Below, piece after piece: positions 1 to 5,646 of a DNA stretch of 12,545 nt. Under the pieces are notes generated by a model that was given only the letters and a program-made list of their open reading frames with translations, ran no database searches and had not been told where the DNA came from. Numbering within the stretch: the stretch's first letter is position 1; the number at the start of each line of letters is the position of its first letter. The DNA is from an uncultured Anaerolineae bacterium (GTDB lineage Bacteria > Chloroflexota > Anaerolineae > Anaerolineales > Villigracilaceae), in NCBI GenBank assembly GCA_903854805.1, contig CAINXK010000424.1:1-12545 (forward strand). Reading direction: 5' to 3'. The position numbers were made by a program, and so were the translations under genes.

Positions 1-59
1 CCGAATCACCACTTGCGGGGGTAGTACACCGATGTTGGCGCATCCGCGTGGATAAAACA

Positions 60-231
60 GGAAGGTTTTGCCCACGCAAATCATCGTGTTTTTGCTGCTC
101 AGGGGCAAGTTGGTCGATAGACTTCCCCACTGGCGGAGTTTTGGCGGATGGTTTTGAAAATGCCGATCATCGTGTTTTTGCTGCTCAAAAGAATGTTGAT
201 CGATGGGCTTTGCCGGCAACCGCTTTGCGGA
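60..231. repeat. Imperfect 86-bp tandem duplication, two copies
   Basis: A 22-base block (positions 80-101, ending TTTTTGCTGCTCA) recurs exactly at 166-187, an offset of 86. Flanking blocks keep the same offset: GGTTTTG at 64-70 and 150-156, and GTTGGTCGAT at 109-118 against GTTGATCGAT at 195-204. The rest of each unit has diverged. This is a duplicated unit with one strongly conserved core. Its function is unknown; it lies in non-coding sequence. Confidence 0.7.
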
Positions 232-411
232 TCACACTTTCTTCCTAGATTTGCTGTAAATCCGCATCTCAACAGGCGGGTTGTTCTGTTATAGGTAAAC
301 TCGAACGGCCGCTCTCTTACTGAGACACCATTTATCTCAGCCGGAATACCTGATATCTCCCCATTGAACACCCGTCCCCGCGCACCACACTTACAAACCG
401 CTTGCGCGTCG

Positions 412-440
412 TTGCCCAAACCCCGAATGCGTTGTATAGT
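412..440 (+). promoter_or_regulatory. Putative sigma-70-type promoter of the beta-CASP RNase gene
   Basis: TTGCCC (412-417) and TATAGT (435-440) are separated by 17 bases and lie about 90 bases before the gene start. The -10 is good and the -35 matches four of six consensus bases. The region between -10 and the gene is pyrimidine-rich. Assigned by pattern only. Confidence 0.35.
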
Positions 441-528
441 ATAGATAGAGTTTGTTTTTTCCTATTCAGACTGCCCCGCCACCCATACAAGCAACCAATC
501 AGCGGTCGCACCCTCCCGGAGGAACCCC

Positions 529-1920
529 ATGCTCATCCACTTTCTTGGCGCAGCTCAAACCGTGACAGGCTCGATGCATCTGATCGACATCAACGGCAGC
601 AAGATCCTGTTGGAATGCGGTCTTTTCCAGGGTATCCGGCAGGAATCCTTCGAGCATAACCGCAACTTTCCTTTTGACCCTCGCGAAATCGATGCCGTCA
701 TCCTCTCTCACGCTCACATCGATCATTCCGGCAACCTGCCGCACCTGGTCAAACACGGCTTTCAGGGCCGGATCTATGCCACCCCCGCCACGGTGCACCT
801 GGGGCGCATCATGCTGCTGGATTCCGGTCACGTCCAGGAACGACAGGCCCAATCCACCAACATCTACCGCGCCCGGCGCGGCGAGCCCCCCGTTGACCCA
901 CTCTATACCCAGTTGGACGCCGCCGAAGTTATCCCCTTCTTCTCACCGACAAACTTGGAAACGCGCTTCTTCCCGGGCAATGGTGTCAGCGCGCGCTTCA
1001 TCGAAGCCGGGCATATCCTGGGCTCGGCCGCAATCGAGCTGGAAGTACAGGAACAGAACCGCAAACTGCGCTTGTGGTTTTCCGGTGATATCGGACGACG
1101 CGATTTGCCTCTGCTGATGGATCCGGTCCTGCCGACCGAGACCGATATTCTGGTGATGGAAAGCACGTATGGCGATAAGCCGCACCGCGACCCCGAGGCA
1201 GCCTACCAGGAAATGCGCACGGTCATCCTGCGGACTCTGAAGCGCGGCGGCAAGGTCATCATCCCGGCTTTTGCAGTGGGCCGCACCCAGGAACTGGTCT
1301 ACAATCTCAACCGCATGCATGCCGAAGGCAGCCTGCCAAGTGTGCCCGTTTATGTCGACAGTCCGCTGGCAGTCAACGCCACCGATATCTTTAAAAAACA
1401 TGCCGAATGTTTCGATGCTGAAACCAATGCCCAAATCAACAGCGGGCATCCCGCGCTTGAATTCCACAACCTGACCTACGTTCACAGCCTGGAAGAATCC
1501 AAGGCCCTCAACCAACGCAAGGACCCGATGATCATCATTTCAGCCTCGGGTATGGCCGAAGTTGGACGGATTGTCTATCATATCCGCTGGAATATCGAGA
1601 ACCCCAAGAATACCATCATGATCGTTTCCTGGCAGGCACCCAATACCCTCGGACGCCGGCTGGCCGACCGCGAAGATCGTGTCAGGATCTTTGGCGAGAC
1701 CTATGAAGTTCGCGCCGAAATAGCCACCATTGGCGGGCTTTCAGCCCACGCCGGGCAAGACCTGCTCTCAGAATATGCGCTGGGGGTCAAGAAAAGTGCT
1801 CAAAAGGTCTTCCTTGTGCATGGCGAGCCGCGCGGAGCCCTGCCGCTCAAGGCCAAAATTGAGGCTGGCGGCATGCAGAATGTGATCTACCCCCACCAGG
1901 GTTACACAGCCGAGATTTAA
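529..1920 (+). CDS. Metallo-beta-lactamase / beta-CASP family ribonuclease (CPSF73-like, RMMBL domain)
   Basis: This is a full-length (463 aa) MBL-fold nuclease of the beta-CASP group, cytoplasmic and expected to cut or trim RNA using two metal ions. The N-terminal MBL domain shows the metal-binding motif HAHIDH (61-66), a GHILGSA loop (H162) and SGDIG (D187). The beta-CASP insert begins near residue 205 with motif A in MESTYGD (E211), followed by the conserved VIIPAFAVGRTQEL (244-256) and SASGMAEVGR (338-347). The RMMBL part has motif B in GLSAHAG (H407) and motif C in LVHGE (H431). A histidine at motif C is the form found in RNA-acting members; DNA-acting members have valine. The start is supported by GGAGGA (518-523) five bases before ATG. 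It appears monocistronic, followed by a tRNA gene. The exact RNA substrate cannot be read from sequence. Confidence 0.93.
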   Translation: MLIHFLGAAQTVTGSMHLIDINGSKILLECGLFQGIRQESFEHNRNFPFDPREIDAVILSHAHIDHSGNLPHLVKHGFQGRIYATPATVHLGRIMLLDSGHVQERQAQSTNIYRARRGEPPVDPLYTQLDAAEVIPFFSPTNLETRFFPGNGVSARFIEAGHILGSAAIELEVQEQNRKLRLWFSGDIGRRDLPLLMDPVLPTETDILVMESTYGDKPHRDPEAAYQEMRTVILRTLKRGGKVIIPAFAVGRTQELVYNLNRMHAEGSLPSVPVYVDSPLAVNATDIFKKHAECFDAETNAQINSGHPALEFHNLTYVHSLEESKALNQRKDPMIIISASGMAEVGRIVYHIRWNIENPKNTIMIVSWQAPNTLGRRLADREDRVRIFGETYEVRAEIATIGGLSAHAGQDLLSEYALGVKKSAQKVFLVHGEPRGALPLKAKIEAGGMQNVIYPHQGYTAEI

Positions 1921-1945
1921 ACATCCCGAATCTCCAAAAAAGCGG

Positions 1946-1951
1946 TATAAT
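1946..1951 (+). promoter_or_regulatory. Putative -10 element for tRNA-Ser
   Basis: A perfect TATAAT lies 22 bases before the mature tRNA 5' end, a good position for a tRNA promoter. No convincing -35 is seen 17 bases upstream, so read-through from the upstream gene may also contribute. Confidence 0.4.
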
Positions 1952-1973
1952 CCGCCCGCCACACTGTTTTATT

Positions 1974-2064
1974 GGAGAGGTGCCAGAGTGGTTGAATGGG
2001 ACGGTCTCGAACACCGTTGTGGTCCCCTGGGCCACCGTGGGTTCAAATCCCACCCTCTCCGCCA
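1974..2064 (+). tRNA. tRNA-Ser (anticodon CGA)
   Basis: A complete class II tRNA reads serine codon UCG. The acceptor stem pairs GGAGAGG (1974-1980) with CCTCTCC (2054-2060), then discriminator G2061 and a genomically encoded CCA (2062-2064). The anticodon stem is ACGGT/ACCGT (2001-2005, 2013-2017) around the loop CTCGAAC, giving anticodon CGA at 2008-2010. A long variable arm (about 2018-2036, with a GTGG/CCAC stem) and the G discriminator are both serine hallmarks. The T arm is GTGGG-TTCAAAT-CCCAC (2037-2053). A strong terminator hairpin begins seven bases after the CCA. Confidence 0.97.
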
Positions 2065-2070
2065 TGGATA

Positions 2071-2109
2071 ACAAATCGGGACGCAGATTATGCGTCCCGA
2101 TTTGTTTTA
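2071..2109 (+). terminator. Rho-independent terminator after tRNA-Ser
   Basis: A perfect 15-bp inverted repeat (2071-2085 pairing with 2091-2105) with a 5-base loop GATTA is followed by a T-rich run (TTTGTTTT ends the hairpin). The stem has a GC-rich core with A/T flanks, so it could also work on the opposite strand, where the PLP-enzyme gene at 2316-3290 is transcribed toward it. Confidence 0.85.
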
Positions 2110-2315
2110 AAGACTCGCTTGTTGGCACTCCGCAAAAGGGTCTTTGCTCACGGCTTTCTCAGTTTTGCTTTTCGCCATGCAGATTTTTGCTGCGCGGTGA
2201 ATGTTAATCAAAGCTTTGCCTCAAAAACCGCTTTGTCCCGGTACAAGGCAGTGCCAAAGCGCAGAGCCTGTGAGTAAATTTAACGTGAGAGCCCGCGCAC
2301 CCAGGCTGGGTAGGC

Positions 2316-3290
2316 CTAGCAGCCGACCACATCTGCCTGGTACTTTTCGGCAAACAACGCCGGCTGACCACCCGTATTCCAAAACAAAACCGTCTCATTC
2401 TTCTGAAAGACGCCGCGGTGGATCAGATCGATCATGCCTGCCGCCGCCCGGCCCGTATAAACCGGATCCAGTAAAATGCCCTCTTTGCCCGCAAAAAGGC
2501 AGACCGCCTCGCGTTCCTGATCACCAAAAACGCCGTAGCCGGCCTGGCAATAATCATCATTCGCCAGCACATCCTCGCCGCTGAATTCGATACGCGCGCC
2601 GAATTTCTCGCTGGCCGCACTCGCCAGGGCCGACACATTCGCCTTCAATACCTGCACCGGCTCATCAATACTGATTCCGAGGATTTTGGCCTGGCAATTA
2701 AACAAGCGTGCTCCCAGGGTCAAGCCGGCGTGCGTGCCCCCTGAAGAAGTCCCAAAAATGATCCAATCTGGTTTCAGTCCCTGCTGCATCAACTCTTCCA
2801 CCGCGAAAGCATAGCCCAGGGCCCCGGTTGGGCTGGAGCCGCCGTATGGCACCAGGTAAGGTTGGTTTCCACCTGCCAGGGCGGTTTCATAAGTATGCTG
2901 CAAGACAGCATCGCGATCCTTGCGATCTTCCACCCAAACAATATCCGCGTTGAATAAATAATCCAACAACAGGTTGGCTGAGGGCTGCTCGGGGTGTTGA
3001 CCATTTAACACCAGGATGCACTCCATCCCAAATTTGGCAGCTGCTGCCGCGGTCTGCCGGCAGTGATTCGACTGCATCGCTCCGGCTGAGATCAACATCC
3101 TGGCCCCCTGCTCCTGCGCTTCAGCCACCAGGAACTCCAGCTTGCGGGTCTTGTTACCGCCAAAAGCCAACCCGGTCTGGTCATCACGTTTAATGAACAG
3201 GCGCGGCCCGCCCAGCGCAGCCGAAAGCCTCGGCATTTCTTCTAACGGTGTCGGTAAATGTGCAAAGCGTAAACGCGGAATCGAATTCAT
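2316..3290 (-). CDS. PLP-dependent D-cysteine desulfhydrase / ACC-deaminase family enzyme
   Basis: A 324-aa, full-length tryptophan-synthase-beta-fold PLP enzyme of the ACC deaminase/D-cysteine desulfhydrase family. It would break down a small amino acid such as D-cysteine (to pyruvate, sulfide and ammonia) or a relative. The PLP lysine is expected in GGNKTRKLEF (K47). The nucleophile-loop motif is QSNH (72-75), and the phosphate-binding loop is GTSSGGTHAGL (179-189). DPVYTGRA (274-281) and the C-terminal NTGGQPALF (304-312) are also typical. QSNH instead of QSNQ points to D-cysteine desulfhydrase or L-cysteate sulfo-lyase-like members over true ACC deaminase, but the substrate is not settled. 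The start is backed by AGGAG seven bases before ATG. It is transcribed alone, 252 bases beyond the FemABX gene on the same strand, and converges on the tRNA terminator. Confidence 0.88.
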   Translation of the reverse strand: MNSIPRLRFAHLPTPLEEMPRLSAALGGPRLFIKRDDQTGLAFGGNKTRKLEFLVAEAQEQGARMLISAGAMQSNHCRQTAAAAAKFGMECILVLNGQHPEQPSANLLLDYLFNADIVWVEDRKDRDAVLQHTYETALAGGNQPYLVPYGGSSPTGALGYAFAVEELMQQGLKPDWIIFGTSSGGTHAGLTLGARLFNCQAKILGISIDEPVQVLKANVSALASAASEKFGARIEFSGEDVLANDDYCQAGYGVFGDQEREAVCLFAGKEGILLDPVYTGRAAAGMIDLIHRGVFQKNETVLFWNTGGQPALFAEKYQADVVGC

Positions 3291-3542
3291 CTGATCGCTC
3301 CTATTCTGGCCTCAGCCAGCTAAAAAATCTGAACTCTGATCAACTCGGTGGAGAACCTTGATCACCACCTGATAGGTTGTAGAACGGCAATAAAACAGAT
3401 CCTGCCCAATTTTCTCAGCTCACAAATTATAAACCGTGCTTCGGCAAGCGGGGCCAAACTTCCTGGTAACTCTGGCAGCGGCCCTGCCATAAGCGCGCCT
3501 CATTTCCGCATCAAGCTGAGGCCTCAGCAGCTGTGGGCCAGC

Positions 3543-4685
3543 TTAAGTATCCAGGTTTTGCTGTGTGCGCTGCCTGCCGCGTGAACGCATGAAATTCAGG
3601 ACCCTGGGCATCAACTGCGTATAAACCAGGTACCACAGGCGGTTGGGCGCGTAATCCCAGGCTCCCATCGTCCGGCGCACCTGGCCGCCCAACCCTTCTT
3701 TGAAGCGAAAAACGCCCCAGAGTGAATCGCTTTCGTCGAAGACTTCCGGCGCACCCCACAGATCATAGACCTGGCAGCCGCGTTCCCTGGCCCAGCGCAT
3801 AGCCTCGAACTGCAGCATGTAATTCGGCATCTTTTCACGCTGCGCCTCGCGAGACATCCCGTAAATATAGTAAGCCCGCCCGGCAAAATGGAACAGATAC
3901 ACTGCCGCCACCGCCTCGCCTTCGGCTTCCGCGATCAACGCCGCCGAGCATCGCTCGAAAATCTTCCAGACCGCCTGGTAATAGGCCTGGTCGCGGATCA
4001 CAAAACCATCCCGCACAGAGGTCTCGGCATACATGCGATACAGCATGGGCCAATCTTGCTCTTCGGCGAAGCGCAGCGTAAGACCTTTTTTGGGTCCCAA
4101 GCGCACGTTGTAGCGTGTCTTTTGTTTCATGCGCCCCAACAGGTCTTCATCCGAAACCGACACATCCACCAATACCGTATTCTGAAATTGGATCTGCTCC
4201 TGCGAATAGCGCCAGCCGCGTGCCGAAAGCTCGCCTTCGATGGCCTTGCCAGCCGGGTCCGGCTGATCACTTTCCGTGCCAGGCACACCGCGTCCCAGCA
4301 CCACATCCGGGTCAAATTTCAAGAAAATCGCAGCCTGCCGGCGCGCAAATACCTGCAGATCATCCAGCACCCTGGCGCGCAGTGAGGCATCTTCCCAATC
4401 CAGCAAAGGACCCTTTGGACAGTACAGGATGCACAAGCGTGCCGTAAAGCCCCGGCTCAGGACCTTCTTCCTTAAGACCAGGGCTGCCGCCAGCAGCTCG
4501 CCCGGGTCCAAGCCAGCTAACGCGCCCGCATCTTCCACCACGCGCACAGCCTGGGCCCCACGCATCCAGACCAGGTACAACGGCTGCCAACCAAAGCGTG
4601 CCTTCACCTGGCTCCATTCAAAAGACTGCAGCAAATGCGCCTCGGGCAGCCCCGCGATCAAATCATTCCAGATACTCTCACTCAT
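3543..4685 (-). CDS. FemABX-family peptidyltransferase (lipid II:glycine glycyltransferase-like)
   Basis: A 380-aa protein of the FemA/FemB/FemX family, which uses aminoacyl-tRNA to add an amino acid to the stem peptide of a peptidoglycan precursor at the inner face of the membrane. The length fits a single-polypeptide protein with two GNAT-like halves. Family signatures are LLQSFEWSQVKARFGWQP (18-35), YCPKGPLLDW (88-97), the basic segment MKQKTRYNVRLGPKKGL (186-202), YLFHFAGRAYYIYGMS (263-278) followed by PNYMLQFEAMRWARERG (287-303), the DLWGAPE motif (308-314) and FRFKEGLGG (326-334). No long coiled-coil arm is seen, so it resembles FemX more than FemA/FemB. The upstream ribosome binding site is weak (AGGA about 12 bases from ATG). 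Some family members modify other acceptors, so the acceptor and the amino acid added are inferred only. Confidence 0.88.
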   Translation of the reverse strand: MSESIWNDLIAGLPEAHLLQSFEWSQVKARFGWQPLYLVWMRGAQAVRVVEDAGALAGLDPGELLAAALVLRKKVLSRGFTARLCILYCPKGPLLDWEDASLRARVLDDLQVFARRQAAIFLKFDPDVVLGRGVPGTESDQPDPAGKAIEGELSARGWRYSQEQIQFQNTVLVDVSVSDEDLLGRMKQKTRYNVRLGPKKGLTLRFAEEQDWPMLYRMYAETSVRDGFVIRDQAYYQAVWKIFERCSAALIAEAEGEAVAAVYLFHFAGRAYYIYGMSREAQREKMPNYMLQFEAMRWARERGCQVYDLWGAPEVFDESDSLWGVFRFKEGLGGQVRRTMGAWDYAPNRLWYLVYTQLMPRVLNFMRSRGRQRTQQNLDT

Positions 4686-4826
4686 AAGAGTATTTTATCC
4701 TGAGATTACCAATCCTGCCCACTCTCCTCGTTATGCACTGCCTGCAGCCTGCCCGCAGCGCTAAATAATTAGGTTCTTCCCAGGTTAGCGGGGAAAATAA
4801 ACCCATCCAGGCTTCCGTCCCGGTGG

Positions 4827-4965
4827 CTTATGCGTAACAAGCGCAGTAATTTGAGGGGTTCTTGCGGGTGTTTTTATCACGCATAAGCGCCGAATGGACG
4901 AATGATACGCAGTTTCTTTGAAAAGCAGCGCGAAATGCGCCCTGCCAATAACTCGCGTGGTGCAG
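4827..4965. repeat. Left copy of a directly repeated 138/139-bp element
   Basis: The first 109 bases (4827-4935) match 7822-7930 with only four substitutions. A divergent 15-base middle (4936-4950, against 14 bases in the other copy) follows, and the last 15 bases (4951-4965, ACTCGCGTGGTGCAG) are identical. The two copies are in the same orientation, 2856 bases apart. Each contains a perfect 9-bp inverted repeat, CTTATGCGT (4827-4835) and ACGCATAAG (4879-4887), at its left end, so the left 61 bases could form a stem-loop. No transposase lies nearby. It is most likely a dispersed non-autonomous repeat or an island boundary. Confidence 0.88.
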
Positions 4966-5086
4966 TTTTATTTTTCGCTATTTTGACTGTCCCATTTTCA
5001 TTTTTCTGCTGGGATAGCACTGCAGATAACAACATTTCTGCCAACATGAACGCTGTTTCGTTTATTACTTCGGTGTTATCGTCCAT
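4877..5086 (-). CDS. Small hypothetical protein ending inside the repeat
   Basis: A 69-codon ORF starting at an ATG preceded by GGAGG with six bases of spacing (GGAGG on the minus strand at 5097-5093), which is why this start is preferred over an upstream ATG at 5140. The protein begins MDDNTEVINETAFMLAEMLL, an acidic helical N-terminus. It continues with a lysine- and asparagine-rich middle and a basic C-terminus, SRCFSKKLRIIRPFGAYA, encoded by the left repeat. The right repeat copy encodes a similar C-terminus (SRCFSKKLGVIRPFGTYA) but its frame is shifted further upstream. The ORF may be a real small gene whose 3' end is the repeat, or a gene truncated by repeat insertion. No family is recognised. 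Confidence 0.4.
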   Translation of the reverse strand: MDDNTEVINETAFMLAEMLLSAVLSQQKNENGTVKIAKNKTAPRELLAGRISRCFSKKLRIIRPFGAYA

Positions 5087-5304
5087 TTGAAACCTCCGGT
5101 AGATTTGGTTTTCGCAGTCCTTATCCTGGCGGGGTTCCACTTATTTGACATCATTTGCGTGCAGCACCCTGAACTGACCGACCGTAATGCAGGAACCAAT
5201 CAATGGTAAAATTATTTTTTAATAATGAAAATAAAATCCCTATACCTCAATTGCGTATGGCTATCTGGCTTTGACAGTCACTGTTCCATCCCAAAAAATC
5301 CAAA

Positions 5305-5562
5305 ATGCGAACACATTTTAAATTTCGCCAAACCCATTCAATCAGTGATTTAGCGATTAAGATGTCAAATAAAACCATACCATTATTATTGCTCACAGAC
5401 AGTATTATTGGTGCTTTTTTCGTAATTTTTGCTCCGCTGATGGGTCTTGACCCAAACAATTCTTGGGGGAAATTCCGCGTAATTGCGTTGTGTGTTGTTA
5501 TCAGCATTTTTTTGCTTTCAATCTCGACTTTTCTGATGAGCAGAACCGATTTCAGAAATTGA
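5305..5562 (+). CDS. Putative small two-helix membrane protein, possibly a gene fragment
   Basis: An 85-codon ORF in AT-rich DNA. Two hydrophobic stretches, IPLLLLTDSIIGAFFVIFAPLMGL (about residues 25-48) and VIALCVVISIFLLSISTFLM (about 59-78), look like membrane helices joined by a short polar loop with DPNNSWGK. No clear ribosome binding site precedes the ATG at 5305 or an internal ATG at 5362. The helix-loop-helix layout resembles the N-terminus of a larger polytopic glycosyltransferase, so this could be a truncated relic. A +2 frame overlapping its end reads on to about 5612 with coding-like sequence (ending NPNFFEKIDLVVDQLLK), which hints at a frameshift. Not recognised with confidence. 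Confidence 0.4.
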   Translation: MRTHFKFRQTHSISDLAIKMSNKTIPLLLLTDSIIGAFFVIFAPLMGLDPNNSWGKFRVIALCVVISIFLLSISTFLMSRTDFRN

Positions 5563-5632
5563 ACCCGAATTTTTTTGAAAAAATCGATCTTGTTGTAGAC
5601 CAGCTGCTCAAATAATGATGCGTATTCAAGAC

Positions 5633-5637
5633 AGGAA
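5633..5637 (+). promoter_or_regulatory. Ribosome binding site of the large membrane protein
   Basis: AGGAA lies nine bases before the ATG at 5647 and twelve before a second ATG at 5650, so the 5647 start is slightly favoured. The ATG at 5642 is closer but is out of frame and opens only a two-codon frame. Confidence 0.45.
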
Positions 5638-5646
5638 CTCTATGAA

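Larger units (their letters stand above)
1..528. other. Intergenic region upstream of the beta-CASP RNase gene
   Basis: No convincing gene is seen here. The open frames on both strands lack recognisable domains and good ribosome binding sites. The left half holds an imperfect 86-bp tandem duplication (separate entry). Around 322-340 there is a small inverted repeat, TGAGA then TCTCA with a 9-base loop. The right part carries the likely promoter and ribosome binding site of the downstream RNase gene. The window edge may cut off the end of another gene, but nothing recognisable reaches it. Confidence 0.6.
4686..5304. other. Intergenic region with the left repeat copy and change to AT-rich sequence
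   Basis: The first 140 bases (4686-4826) carry no recognisable feature. The left 139-bp repeat copy follows (4827-4965). A small minus-strand ORF with a good ribosome binding site (4877-5086) starts outside the repeat and ends inside it. From about 4966 onward the DNA is clearly richer in A and T than the flanking genes. No promoter with both boxes in register was found for the downstream genes. Confidence 0.6.

Noticed and set aside
60..231. Possible CRISPR array
   Set aside because: Only two repeat cores 86 bases apart with similar, diverged sequence between them; this is a duplication, not regular repeats with unique spacers, and no cas gene is present.
99..419. Minus-strand open frame of 106 codons near the left edge
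   Set aside because: No recognisable domain and no ribosome binding site, and it overlaps the tandem duplication; judged non-coding.
943..1515. Minus-strand open frame of 190 codons opposite the RNase gene
   Set aside because: Antisense shadow of a gene with complete beta-CASP motifs; no ribosome binding site or domain.
2316..3290. Naming the PLP enzyme as ACC deaminase
   Set aside because: The nucleophile loop reads QSNH, as in D-cysteine desulfhydrase and cysteate lyase, instead of QSNQ expected for true ACC deaminase.
3426..3431. Minus-strand TATAAT as a promoter for the PLP-enzyme gene
   Set aside because: A perfect -10 hexamer but no -35 at 16-18 bases; AT-rich chance match is likely, so it is not listed as a feature.
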